DNA of 64,000 nt from Allolobophora icterica (Eukaryota; Annelida; Clitellata; Crassiclitellata; Lumbricidae). The position numbers and the translations under genes were made by a program. This document shows, piece after piece, positions 1-8,326 of this stretch; the stretch's first letter is position 1, and each line of letters starts with the position of its first letter. The notes beneath the pieces were generated by a model that saw only the letters and a program-made list of their open reading frames with translations, was not told the DNA's origin and searched no databases. The DNA is taken from assembly GCA_963556255.1 (NCBI GenBank), contig OY744610.1, forward strand, positions 64,138,219 to 64,202,218, read 5' to 3'.

Positions 1-143
1 TCAGCAGCCCATATCTCATCTATTCCACTAACGTACACTTTTCTCTTTTTAAAATGTTTTACTACCGGTTTATGCAATTCATCCGCTAATTGATCAGTCC
101 ATTTCGGGTCGGGGCTTTTTTTAAACCTAACCCGAGACTCGAT
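1..143 (-). CDS. Retroviral-like (DDE) integrase, N-terminal fragment cut by the window edge
   Basis: On the minus strand a frame is open from about 143 to the left edge and reads through a basic stretch into GIDEIWAAD, which resembles the conserved block ahead of and including the first catalytic Asp of Polinton integrases. That enzyme would insert the element into host DNA. The frame overlaps the last 58 bp of the neighbouring PLA2 gene in a different phase. No ATG is visible in this frame after the upstream stop at 144-146, so the true start is unclear: a non-ATG start, splicing or a lesion are all possible. Only about 47 codons are visible and the catalytic triad cannot be checked. Confidence 0.62.
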   Translation of the reverse strand, partial: MESRVRFKKSPDPKWTDQLADELHKPVVKHFKKRKVYVSGIDEIWAA

Positions 144-631
144 TTAACAGACAATATAGGTTTAACTACCGCTCTCTCCATACGCTCTCGGATAGTAGGA
201 TTAGGAATATTATTCAAATCATTAATCATTGCTCTATCGGCAACATTCCTAGAAGCCGTATCAGTGTGTCGATCGTAAGCCAAATCATGATGGTAAGCCG
301 CGTTATCTACTCTGTTGATGGGGTTACTCCAATCTTTAGGAGTGCCGTCGGGATTCAGTCTCAAATCTAGTCTTGTCCCAGGTCCTGTAAACGAGTGACC
401 TGGAAGATGCATCTCACCTGGATATTTAGCCCAAGGTAACTTTATCTTACTAGTGGCTGCATTCAACGAACCAACTACATCTCCGCCTTTCGCAGTGGTT
501 CCTTTTACGAATTGAGTTTTTGTTTTCCCACATACAACGCATACACCTCGTTGCATGGGTCTCCCATTCTTAGCCACGACATCTTGTATATCTTTTGTTT
601 CGGTCTGTCTTTTACACTTTACGCAATACAT
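86..631 (-). CDS. Zinc-ribbon plus parvovirus-type phospholipase A2 protein
   Basis: This 181-residue protein starts with a small zinc ribbon (CxxC at residues 3-6 and 31-34, DUF5679-like spacing), then a linker, then a phospholipase A2-like domain. The domain shows a calcium-loop GPGT at 83-86 and the HHDLAYD catalytic His-Asp block at 114-120. In parvoviruses such domains breach endosomal membranes during entry; a matching virion role here is inferred. The start follows a TA-rich leader and lies back to back with the ATPase gene 34 bp away. The 3' end overlaps the integrase frame. The ORF is intact and ends in TAG. Confidence 0.88.
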   Translation of the reverse strand: MYCVKCKRQTETKDIQDVVAKNGRPMQRGVCVVCGKTKTQFVKGTTAKGGDVVGSLNAATSKIKLPWAKYPGEMHLPGHSFTGPGTRLDLRLNPDGTPKDWSNPINRVDNAAYHHDLAYDRHTDTASRNVADRAMINDLNNIPNPTIRERMERAVVKPILSVKSSLGLGLKKAPTRNGLIN

Positions 632-665
632 TTCAGTTTTAATATAGAACTTTTATATATTTAAA
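632..665. promoter_or_regulatory. Short bidirectional promoter region
   Basis: Only 34 bp separate the start codons of the divergent PLA2 (-) and ATPase (+) genes. The stretch is almost entirely A and T, with TATATATTTAAA beside the ATPase start, so it must hold the control signals of both genes unless these lie inside the coding regions. Confidence 0.55.
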
Positions 666-1454
666 ATGGAAGTGAAAGACTTAACGTGGAACGATTTACA
701 ATCGAAAAGATTTAATATCAACCTATTACCTAAAAGTATAAGGGGTGTAATAGTAGGGAAATCGGGATGTGGTAAGACGATGTTATTGTTAAACTTACTT
801 TTGAGACCTGGATGGCTCGATTATAACAATTTACAAGTATTCGGAAAATCTCTATTTCAGCTGGAGTACAAAATTCTTAAGAAGGCATTCGAAGAAAAAC
901 TACCAAAAGAAACGATCATCAAGCTGTTTAACATTCGAGATGAGATAATGAGGTCTAATATTTCTCCGGCGTGCGTTGTAGAAGAGATAGCGAAAGAGTT
1001 AAGAGACAAGTCGGATATCGAATGCAGGTTTTACGAATCCGCGAATGATGTACCGGATCCGAGAGAGTTGAGCCGTGAAAAGAAGAACTTGATGATTTTT
1101 GACGATTTACAATTAGAAAAGCAGAACAAATGCGAAACGTATTATATTAGGGGCAGACATAGTAACGTCGACTGTTTGTACCTCGCCCAGAATTATTTTA
1201 AATTGCCTAGGCAGACTATCAGAGAGAACGCAAACTTTATTTCTTTATTTCCCCAAGACATGAAGAACGTTTCCCATATCTACAACGATCATGTAAGTAC
1301 GGACATGTCTATAGAGGAATTTAAAAAACTATGCGTGGAGTCGTGGAAACAACCGCATCAATTCGTAGTTATCGACTTAACGAGTGAAAGGAGCAGCGGT
1401 AAATACCGTTGTGGATTAGATGAATTTTACATCCCCAATTCTGAATTAAAATAA
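666..1454 (+). CDS. FtsK/HerA-type genome-packaging ATPase
   Basis: This 262-residue protein is the A32-like ATPase that pumps DNA into the virion in the PRD1-adenovirus lineage. Walker A GKSGCGKT is at residues 31-38, Walker B NLMIFDD at 141-147, and a polar glutamine follows in LYLAQNYF near 175. Length fits the family. The start is the first ATG, joined to a TTTAAA leader. The next gene (penton-like) begins 18 bp after the stop. No break is seen. Confidence 0.94.
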   Translation: MEVKDLTWNDLQSKRFNINLLPKSIRGVIVGKSGCGKTMLLLNLLLRPGWLDYNNLQVFGKSLFQLEYKILKKAFEEKLPKETIIKLFNIRDEIMRSNISPACVVEEIAKELRDKSDIECRFYESANDVPDPRELSREKKNLMIFDDLQLEKQNKCETYYIRGRHSNVDCLYLAQNYFKLPRQTIRENANFISLFPQDMKNVSHIYNDHVSTDMSIEEFKKLCVESWKQPHQFVVIDLTSERSSGKYRCGLDEFYIPNSELK

Positions 1455-1472
1455 TATAATATACTAGTAAAA

Positions 1473-2274
1473 ATGGAAGAACTCCTCGTGAAGATACAGG
1501 TGAACACAGCACAGACTGCGACTAACACGAATCCTAAATCGTCGTTTTACATTTTAGTGGGTAACGAAAAGGACAGAACCGCACGAATAATAACGAGGAA
1601 CAATCCTGTAATCGAACTAGATAAAACCAAAAAGTATGAAATGGCTCTAGTCGATTTGTATACTTACTACGTGTTTCCTAACATAGACGCGAGCAACAAC
1701 AACTTCAGGTATTCGCCGGATCATGGCGTGACGTGGTTTGACGTAGATATTCCGGAAGGGTCCTATGAGCTCGAGGATATAAACGACTACGTGAAGAAAA
1801 TCATGAAAGAGAACGGCCATTACGATGCCGGAAACGAAGAATATCGCATTACGTTAGAACCGAACACTAATACGTTGAAGGCGATGTTGACTATCGCGCA
1901 GAATTACGAGGTCGATTTTAGAACCGCGAACTCGATTAGAACCGTTCTAGGTTTCGAAAGTCGCCTATACATAGCTGGGTATAACGAATCGGAAAACATC
2001 GTGAACATAATGAACATAGACAGCTTTCGAGTAACTAGCGATATAATCGGGGGTTCGTACTCGAATGGATCGACGACGAACGTGATATATTCGTTTTTTT
2101 CCTACCGTTGGACCTGGTTATAAGATCATCCAAATCCCGGCTAATTTAATTTATCTCCCCATTACGATGAATACGATTTCATCGATGGAAACGAGACTTA
2201 CCGACCAAAATGGAAAACTAATTAACATTAGAGGGGAAGCGATGTCGATCAAGTTTCATATTAGAGAAGTGTGA
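1473..2274 (+). pseudogene. Penton-like minor capsid protein, frameshifted near the C-terminus
   Basis: The first 200 or so residues look like the Polinton minor capsid (penton) protein, with an NxxFRYSPDxGxTWF block and GSYELEDIN, features I associate with the single jelly-roll vertex protein. At the seven-T run 2094-2100 the reading frame changes: the open frame soon stops at 2121-2123, while another frame continues uninterrupted to a TGA at 2272-2274 and keeps coding character (about 58 codons). A single extra T explains this. Mutation, a homopolymer sequencing error or slippage at the run are all possible. The gene sits between ATPase and the pX-like gene, a normal place for a virion protein. 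Confidence 0.72.
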
Positions 2275-2306
2275 AGACTTAAAACTTTATCTTAGTTATA
2301 TATAAA

Positions 2307-2909
2307 ATGACTCAGTACACGAACGTACGCGTTAATATTTCAGACGGGCAAAAAATCAAGATTAAACGAGCGCTCGAAGCGGGAAGCGATGGCGTCAGTA
2401 TTAGACTATCTCACGATGATCTGGATGGAGACCACGTTTTAGCTCTTACGAAAGCGCAAATTAACAAAATGAAGAAAGCTTGGCAGGACGGAAAGGGCAC
2501 GACGATTAAATTGAGTAAAACGCAATTAATATATAACGCTAAAGTCGAGGGTGGTTTTATCGGAGCTATATTACCTTTTCTAGCTACTGCTGGAAAATAT
2601 ATTCTTTCTAGCGTACTACCTAGTTTAGCACAAGGCGCTTTAACGGGGATAGGCTCCGCAGCTGCATCGAAAGTTGTAGATAAAATAAGCGGGTCGGGAG
2701 TATGTTACGTTAACAGAGATGGTATAGCTTGTAAAGTAAGACAGGAAGGAAATGGGTTGTATCTGTCTCCGTGGCCGAAAGGCGGGTCGGTTGGAGCTGG
2801 GTTGTATATGAAAACGGGTAGCGGGTTGTATATGAAAACGGGTAGCGGGTTTCTACTAGGTCCTAATTCGCCTTTCCGAGATATTCCGATTCTCGGTATG
2901 TTGCTTTAA
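2307..2909 (+). CDS. pX-like virion core or membrane-active protein
   Basis: The 200-residue product begins with a lysine-rich region holding two beta-type segments, then VEGGFIGAILPFLATAGKYI and a small-residue hydrophobic stretch (about 80-125), then a glycine-rich tail. It resembles a protein widely found in Polintons and compared to adenovirus pX (mu) precursors. LTGI|G (112-116) and ISGS|G (127-131) match the adenain cleavage rule (M/I/L)xGx|G. Residues 166-181 contain a directly repeated GLYMKTGS. The start follows TATATATAAA. A role in packing DNA or disturbing membranes is inferred. Confidence 0.62.
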   Translation: MTQYTNVRVNISDGQKIKIKRALEAGSDGVSIRLSHDDLDGDHVLALTKAQINKMKKAWQDGKGTTIKLSKTQLIYNAKVEGGFIGAILPFLATAGKYILSSVLPSLAQGALTGIGSAAASKVVDKISGSGVCYVNRDGIACKVRQEGNGLYLSPWPKGGSVGAGLYMKTGSGLYMKTGSGFLLGPNSPFRDIPILGMLL

Positions 2910-2932
2910 AAAATAATCCTCGTATAAATAAA

Positions 2933-3328
2933 ATGTCGGGATTCAACAGACCTATCCATAAATTTATAACGAGACCCACTCGTCGGATCGAAGTTAGAAC
3001 CCAACCGAAAGAGGTGCGTTGGACGTTGAAAAAAGTGACGCATACGCCTTGCAGGCAACTGGGTGGACTAAGATGGGAGATTTTTACGCAAGAACTGATA
3101 ACGATTCAACCTAGAGAAACAGCTACAGTAGCGTTAGGACTAGGCGTTCGAATGACGAAAGGATCGTGTCTTGTTTCGCTTAGACAGGAAATCGAAGCGA
3201 GTCTACGAGAAGGGGTCGTTACCGGACAAGTAGAAGACATCGAAATTACTATTCAAAACGACTCCGATTCCGTAGTTAGTATAATCGAAGGCGATTCGCT
3301 ATGTTTCGTTAATTATATCGCAGTTTAA
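2933..3328 (+). CDS. dUTPase-fold protein without the usual active site
   Basis: The 131-residue protein follows the order of a trimeric dUTPase: WEIFTQELITIQPRETATVALGL resembles the strand pair after motif 1, GSCLVSLRQEI the motif 2 region, VVTGQVEDIEITIQND the motif 3 region, and a final IIEGDSLCFVNYI the last strands. The expected AGxDL, PRS and catalytic Asp/Tyr of GxIDxxYxG are not present. It is therefore more likely a structural or binding protein on this fold than an enzyme. The fold call rests on pattern only. It starts after ATAAATAAA and lies among virion genes. Confidence 0.58.
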   Translation: MSGFNRPIHKFITRPTRRIEVRTQPKEVRWTLKKVTHTPCRQLGGLRWEIFTQELITIQPRETATVALGLGVRMTKGSCLVSLRQEIEASLREGVVTGQVEDIEITIQNDSDSVVSIIEGDSLCFVNYIAV

Positions 3329-3356
3329 AAATTATATTCCGTAATTATAAAAAAGA

Positions 3357-3920
3357 ATGGAGATCCCACTGAAAATCGATGGAAGCGCTCATGCTTTCCG
3401 ACTTTCGAAAATCACTGAAATTCAAAAAGAGATCGAGCGGGAACGTGAAAAAAGAGAGACTCTAGGTAAAAAGTATCGTAAAGGCATTAGGATTATCAAC
3501 GTAGTAGACGGTATATCGACTCTAGTAGCGTTAGGTACAACTGCTTCAGCGATCACGGTTATGTCTACGATAGTCGCGGCACCTATCGCGGTGGGTCTAC
3601 AAGGACTGGCGGTTGGAGTGGGTGTTTTCAGCGCGATCGGGCGTGTGATCAACAGAAAGCTCGCGCTAAAGGCGGAGAAGCATGAAACTATTAAAACGTT
3701 AGCCGAAGCGAAACTCAACACGATCAGCGACCTCATCTAGAGAGCTTTGGAAGACGGTGATATTTCGGACGAGGAACACTCGTTAATTCTAAACGAACGC
3801 GTGAAATTTAACGAAATGAAAGAAGAAATCAGAAAATCGAGAAATAGCGGAGAAACTATAGCCGAGTCGTTGAAGGACGCGTTTGCGAAATCGAAGGAAA
3901 ACGTAGAACGTGAAACATAA
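3357..3920 (+). pseudogene. Small membrane protein with an in-frame TAG stop
   Basis: The open part (127 codons) has a charged coiled-coil-like N-terminus (residues about 20-42) and a long alanine/valine/isoleucine-rich segment (about 46-95) that could form two membrane helices. After the TAG at 3738-3740 the same frame continues for 59 codons with an acidic and charged sequence to TAA at 3918-3920, so the original product was probably about 187 residues. A single substitution would explain the stop. Function is unknown; the position among late genes suggests a virion or assembly role. Confidence 0.6.
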
Positions 3921-3960
3921 AACGTAAAACGTAGAACATAAACGTAAAAACGTAAAAAAT
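3916..3960. repeat. Degenerate acgtaaaa tandem repeat
   Basis: Five or so imperfect copies of an 8-10 bp unit (aacgtaaaa and variants) fill the gap after the membrane-protein gene. Confidence 0.6.
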
Positions 3961-4038
3961 CACGTTCGTTTCATTTCAATGTTTTAACGCGTGTTCCAAA
4001 AACGTGTTAAAACATTATACCACCTATTTAAAAAAACA

Positions 4039-4944
4039 ATGTCATTTCTAAAGATTAACGATCCAGCCAAAAGAGACTTTATCGTCGAAGAGTTTCTGAA
4101 GACGAAGAAAAGAATTCAACAGAACTATCTATCCGAGAAACTAGGCGATATAGGATTGCAGCGAGATTTGGTAAAGTTGTACAAGCCGATCGTCGACTCG
4201 CAATCGACCTTATCGAAAGAACAAAACGCTTTGTTATCTACTATTAATGAAAACTCAGCAGCCGCTCTAAAAGCGCTTCCCGCATCTATATCGTCGTCGT
4301 TAAAAGCCATACAGCTTCCACAGTATCCCTCGATAGAGGCTTACGAGGATCCTGTAGAAGACGTTAGAATGTTAGAATTAGGAGATGTGGCAACGAAATA
4401 CTTGTCCCAATACGCTTCTAATAAAAAGTCTACCGATACGACGTTCGGTCTAAATTCAAAAGACGGGAAATTTTATATCGGAGACACACGCGTATCGTTC
4501 CAGAACGACGATATAATAGTCGGAGAGAAGACTTATACAGGTACTCCAGGACTTTGGGAGCTAGTGACTATGGCTAAACCGAACGGTTCGATTTACGACG
4601 ACAACGATATGTCCGATTACGTCGAGATTCTAGACGCGACGAATGCCATGAGACAACCTAATAATCCGAGTAAACCAAAATCGTCAAGAAGCGAAAAGTA
4701 CAGAAATATCATTAAACCGATATGGGAAATGAAGACTGGAAAACAGACGCCGAAGACGGGTAAAGGAGTCGTCGTAATTCCGCAAGATCCGAATGCTTTA
4801 GTAGAAATGTTGAGTCTGCGTTTCGCTAGCTACGACGCGGGTAATACGGGAGTAAGAAATGAGATCGTTGGTATATGCGATGAACTATTACGACAAAAAG
4901 AGATCGGTAAAGAACAGTATAAAAACTTAATGTTGCGATTATAA
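4039..4944 (+). CDS. DUF8207-like Polinton protein, function unknown
   Basis: From the ATG at 4039 the product has 301 residues; an upstream in-frame ATG at 3991 exists, but 4039 directly follows an A-rich leader as in the other genes. The N-terminal half is helical and charged. The middle holds the pattern FGLNSKDGKFYIGD, then NDDIIVGEKTYTGTPGLWEL, then a YVEILDATNAMR and KPKSS block, which I associate with DUF8207, a family common in animal Polintons. The C-terminal 50 residues look helical. No enzyme motif is visible. A structural or peripentonal role is only a guess. Confidence 0.62.
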   Translation: MSFLKINDPAKRDFIVEEFLKTKKRIQQNYLSEKLGDIGLQRDLVKLYKPIVDSQSTLSKEQNALLSTINENSAAALKALPASISSSLKAIQLPQYPSIEAYEDPVEDVRMLELGDVATKYLSQYASNKKSTDTTFGLNSKDGKFYIGDTRVSFQNDDIIVGEKTYTGTPGLWELVTMAKPNGSIYDDNDMSDYVEILDATNAMRQPNNPSKPKSSRSEKYRNIIKPIWEMKTGKQTPKTGKGVVVIPQDPNALVEMLSLRFASYDAGNTGVRNEIVGICDELLRQKEIGKEQYKNLMLRL

Positions 4945-4973
4945 AAAAAACTTTGAAGAGTTAGGGTCGTGTG

Positions 4974-5001
4974 ATTCTGTAACTCGCTTTAGTTACAGAA
5001 T
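4974..5001. terminator. Hairpin between convergent genes
   Basis: Perfect 11-bp arms (4974-4984 and 4991-5001) flank a 6-nt loop, placed between the stop codons of the converging DUF8207-like and acidic-repeat genes. It may end or stabilise both transcripts. Confidence 0.55.
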
Positions 5002-5006
5002 ATCGT

Positions 5007-5501
5007 TTACACATATGTCGTTGTCGTAAAGATCTCCATTTCATCATTCATACGGTTATGGAACGCAAGCTTCGCCGTGAGATACCTCTTTTCCAAGCTA
5101 TTTAGCTTGTTCTTAAGGTCGTGAATGATCGACTCGAATTCATTAGCAACGATCTTTTTAGTAAGCTCATCCGAGCCATAATCCGAGAACAAACTCGTAG
5201 TCTCTTCAGTATTATTCTCCACGTTAGAGACTACTTTAATGTAGTGGCAATCGCTACACTCGCTGTCGCTATACTCGCTGTCGCTACACTCGCTGTCGCT
5301 ATACTCGCTGTCGCTACACTCGCTGTCGCTATACTCGCTACATTCTGAAGCGTCTCCGACTAGGTCGAAAACGTCGGTTACGAATTCACTACAAGCGTCT
5401 TTCACTTCGGAAATAAAAAGGGATATAATCTTTGCGTTATTAGAAGCCAGAGTTAAAAATGAGCCGGTCGATTTTTCAACATGTTCTGAGTAGGAATCCA
5501 T
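5007..5501 (-). CDS. Acidic repeat protein, unknown
   Basis: I do not recognise this gene. Starting at the ATG at 5501, which directly follows TATAAA like its neighbours, it encodes 164 residues; an upstream ATG at 5573 would add 24. The middle carries three copies of a 10-residue unit of the type SECSDSEYSD, very acidic and rich in Ser, Tyr and Cys, followed by a region with coiled-coil character. It is the only minus-strand gene inside the plus-strand block. Such acidic serine tracts are often phosphorylated or bind basic proteins; that is inference. Confidence 0.55.
   Translation of the reverse strand: MDSYSEHVEKSTGSFLTLASNNAKIISLFISEVKDACSEFVTDVFDLVGDASECSEYSDSECSDSEYSDSECSDSEYSDSECSDCHYIKVVSNVENNTEETTSLFSDYGSDELTKKIVANEFESIIHDLKNKLNSLEKRYLTAKLAFHNRMNDEMEIFTTTTYV
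5251..5340. repeat. Three tandem 30-bp units
   Basis: Three nearly identical 30-bp units lie in frame inside the acidic protein gene and create its repeated acidic segment. Such arrays change copy number easily. Confidence 0.85.
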
Positions 5502-5615
5502 TTTATATTCTCGTGTTGTTTTTATATTAACAGGAGAATATAAATAAACATTCGTAATTCTAACATCGAACAATCCAGTTCTGGATATAAAAACTTAATA
5601 TTGCGATTATAAAAC

Positions 5616-6077
5616 ATGCTCGTCATCGCTAATAGAAGAATTAAGAGAAAACACGTTATAGGAGGAGCGGGAATAATGGATTCTATTACGGGAGTTTTCA
5701 AGAAGCTCTTCACTTCAGATGTCGCTAAACGAGCCGCATCGTCCGCCCTTAGCGCGGGTAAAGACGCCGCGAGAGAGTTGGCTAAAAAGGCGTTAGAAGT
5801 TGGAAAGAATACCACCGTAGAGGTTGGTAAACGATTGATGGATAAAGCCGCGACTAAACTCTTAGCAGCGTCGGTTCCGAAGACGCCTGTAGTTGAAACG
5901 ATACCAGCGCTTACGCAATCGAATGCGGCTATCTTAGCGCGGCTAAGCGATAACGATGTAGGAACTACTGATATTAATAAGATACTAGCCGGTGATGGAC
6001 TTTCTTCGACGGTCGTGTCCATTCGAGATCTCGTGCGTGGTCTCAACAAAAACGGAGCGGGATTGAAACTCGCGTGA
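5616..6077 (+). CDS. pVI-like virion protein with adenain-type cleavage motifs
   Basis: The 153-residue protein has a basic N-terminus, then IGGA|G at 15-19, then a strongly amphipathic lysine/alanine-rich helix region (about 21-85), and LAGD|G at 124-128. Both sites fit (M/I/L)xGx|G. A short N-terminal propeptide cut off just before an amphipathic helix recalls adenovirus protein VI, which disrupts membranes and activates the protease. That likeness is architectural; I cannot show homology. The start follows ATTATAAAAC. The major capsid gene starts 29 bp downstream. Confidence 0.58.
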   Translation: MLVIANRRIKRKHVIGGAGIMDSITGVFKKLFTSDVAKRAASSALSAGKDAARELAKKALEVGKNTTVEVGKRLMDKAATKLLAASVPKTPVVETIPALTQSNAAILARLSDNDVGTTDINKILAGDGLSSTVVSIRDLVRGLNKNGAGLKLA

Positions 6078-6106
6078 GTTTAAATAAATAATCTTTAGTA
6101 ATTAAA

Positions 6107-7396
6107 ATGCAATCGAATATTCTAAACATTACAGCACCCTCAGAGGTCGACGAAGGAATTGAAAAATACGAATGGCACGAATACGAACCGGCAGCGAGAA
6201 CGACTTTTAACACACCCGGCGAGATTCGCATAAATATCGAAACTCAAGATCTATTTTGCCATCCCGCCGAATCTTACCTGCTTTTCGAAGGTAGGTTAGT
6301 CAAAGCGGATGGAACGGCGTACGCTAATGTTAACGCTGTAGCCCTCGCGAATAATGGACTCTTGCATCTTTTCAGTCAAATCGCGTATTCCCTATCGAAT
6401 CAAGATATCGAAACGGTATTTCACCCAGGCCAAGCAACGACGATGCTTGGTTTGCTTAAATATCCGGACGACTTCGCCAAAGCGCAAGGTCTTAATCAAT
6501 TATGGTGCAAAGATACTGGGGCAACCGCGGTTATAGCGGATAATGCGGGTTTCGCGACTCGTCAAGGGTATCTTATTCAAAAACCAACGACTAAGGGAAC
6601 GTTTAGTTTCGTCGTACCCCTCAAACATATTTTCGGATTCTGCGAGGATTACGATAAAATAGTGTACGGTTTAAAGCACACGCTAACGATGGTTCGCAAA
6701 TCGGACAACGACGCTATTTTTAGACTCGCTGCCGTGGATGCTGGGAAAGTCGACGTCGAGAAAATCTCGTGGTTTATGCCGCACGTTACTCCGGCGGATA
6801 TGGAGAAGATGCAATTGTACAAAACTATCGAATCGAAAGCATCAGTACCCGTCGCATATCGAGCTCGACAATGCGATACTATAGGGGTTCCTCAATCCAA
6901 TACTTTTAGCTGGCGTCTTAGCGTTAAGACGGCTCCGGAAAAACCTAGATGGATAGTCGTTGGATTTCAAACCGCTCGAAGCGACGGCAACCAAGAACAT
7001 AACCCATCGATTTTCGATCATTGCAACCTCAAAAACATGTACGTCATGATGAATCAAGAGAGATATCCGGCGGTCGACTACGACCTATCGTTTCCCAACC
7101 AGAAATTTTCGAGAGCTTATAGAGACGCGGCGTCGTTCAGCGAAAAGTTCTACGGAATGGATCCGTTGATTACGCAAAGCAACATCACTCCAGCCGATTA
7201 CAAAGATCTATATCCGCTCATAGTTTTCGATGTTAGTAAACAGTCGGAAAGACTGAAATCGTCGGTCGTCGATATTCAAATCAAAGCTACTTTTAACACC
7301 GCAGTCCCCGCTGATACGCAAGGTTACGCGGTTATAATTTCGGATAAGTTGCTAAACTTCCAGTCAGATGGACAGAAAATGAGCGTAGTGTACTAA
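6107..7396 (+). CDS. Major capsid protein, double jelly-roll
   Basis: The 429-residue product matches the Polinton/adintovirus major capsid protein in length and in its conserved C-terminal half, including YPLIVFDVSKQSERLKSS and the closing region around VIISDKLLNF. It would form the hexon-like trimers of an icosahedral shell. The N-terminus has the usual lead into the first beta barrel, with FNTPGEIRINIETQD near 34-48. The start follows AATTAAA. The gene is intact, but its last 283 bp are copied in a tandem duplication just downstream. Confidence 0.93.
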   Translation: MQSNILNITAPSEVDEGIEKYEWHEYEPAARTTFNTPGEIRINIETQDLFCHPAESYLLFEGRLVKADGTAYANVNAVALANNGLLHLFSQIAYSLSNQDIETVFHPGQATTMLGLLKYPDDFAKAQGLNQLWCKDTGATAVIADNAGFATRQGYLIQKPTTKGTFSFVVPLKHIFGFCEDYDKIVYGLKHTLTMVRKSDNDAIFRLAAVDAGKVDVEKISWFMPHVTPADMEKMQLYKTIESKASVPVAYRARQCDTIGVPQSNTFSWRLSVKTAPEKPRWIVVGFQTARSDGNQEHNPSIFDHCNLKNMYVMMNQERYPAVDYDLSFPNQKFSRAYRDAASFSEKFYGMDPLITQSNITPADYKDLYPLIVFDVSKQSERLKSSVVDIQIKATFNTAVPADTQGYAVIISDKLLNFQSDGQKMSVVY

Positions 7397-7475
7397 TCAT
7401 CTGTATGAAAATAAGTTTCATGTTTAAAGACAATCTTGTAGTATATAAAATGAAACTACCAGAATTACACAAGTT
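7114..7475. repeat. Tandem duplication, copy 1 (362 bp)
   Basis: This unit holds the last 283 bp of the capsid gene plus the leader and first codons of the downstream SAP gene. It is identical to 7476-7837 except at one position (T at 7276, C at 7638), a silent Ile change. Confidence 0.95.
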
Positions 7476-7758
7476 AGCTTATAGAGACGCGGCGTCGTTC
7501 AGCGAAAAGTTCTACGGAATGGATCCGTTGATTACGCAAAGCAACATCACTCCAGCCGATTACAAAGATCTATATCCGCTCATAGTTTTCGATGTTAGTA
7601 AACAGTCGGAAAGACTGAAATCGTCGGTCGTCGATATCCAAATCAAAGCTACTTTTAACACCGCAGTCCCCGCTGATACGCAAGGTTACGCGGTTATAAT
7701 TTCGGATAAGTTGCTAAACTTCCAGTCAGATGGACAGAAAATGAGCGTAGTGTACTAA
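7450..7758 (+). pseudogene. Chimeric ORF made by the duplication
   Basis: The first ten codons come from the SAP gene and the rest is the C-terminal part of the capsid protein in frame. It keeps the TATATAAA leader, so it may be transcribed and could give a capsid fragment of about 102 residues. It is a by-product of the duplication rather than an evolved gene. Confidence 0.85.
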
Positions 7759-7837
7759 TCATCTGTATGAAAATAAGTTTCATGTTTAAAGACAATCTTG
7801 TAGTATATAAAATGAAACTACCAGAATTACACAAGTT
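7476..7837. repeat. Tandem duplication, copy 2 (362 bp)
   Basis: Second copy of the unit at 7114. The three bases agc are shared at both parental breakpoints and at the junction, which points to microhomology-mediated duplication. The near identity shows it is recent. Confidence 0.95.
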
Positions 7838-8309
7838 AGCGAAAGAGAATAAGATTAAAGGTGTCACTCATCTCAACAAACCGGAATTGGTAGAGCTGCT
7901 GATCGAGAAAGGATTGATTCCCGCGGACAACTCCCAGGTAGGTAAACGGAAATTAACGAGAAAAGAATATCTGAAAGAATATCAAAAAGAATATTGGAAA
8001 GATCGTCGAAAAGAATATAATGACGATGGTAGATACGATAGATTGAAAGGTATCAGAAACAACCCGAAACGAGTCGTTATTTTTGACCTGGAAACGGGTG
8101 AGACCATCGAGTATTCGTCGATGCACAAAGCGGCTAAAGCCTATAGAGAAAACGCCCGTTTAATATTGTATTATAACGGAAAAGTATGGAGAAACAGATA
8201 CGAAATTACGGTGTACGACGGAATCTGTGAGATCGATAAAGAGACTTCGAGAGCATACGATGAAACAATCGATGCAGTTGCACACCCAAGCGAAGAGTCT
8301 TCTCAATGA
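7812..8309 (+). CDS. SAP domain plus NUMOD1-like DNA-binding protein
   Basis: From the ATG at 7812, next to TATATAAA, the product has 165 residues (an upstream in-frame ATG at 7767 would add 15). The N-terminus is a SAP motif (LPELHKLAKENKIKGV followed by NKPELVELL). Then comes a very basic Tyr/Lys/Glu-rich segment, then about 45 residues resembling a NUMOD1/IENR1 repeat (VVIFDLETGETIEYSS to WRNRYEI), a DNA-contacting module of homing endonucleases. No nuclease domain is seen. It may organise viral DNA. It converges on the fibre gene. Confidence 0.68.
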   Translation: MKLPELHKLAKENKIKGVTHLNKPELVELLIEKGLIPADNSQVGKRKLTRKEYLKEYQKEYWKDRRKEYNDDGRYDRLKGIRNNPKRVVIFDLETGETIEYSSMHKAAKAYRENARLILYYNGKVWRNRYEITVYDGICEIDKETSRAYDETIDAVAHPSEESSQ

Positions 8310-8326
8310 TAAGATTTCTACATTTT

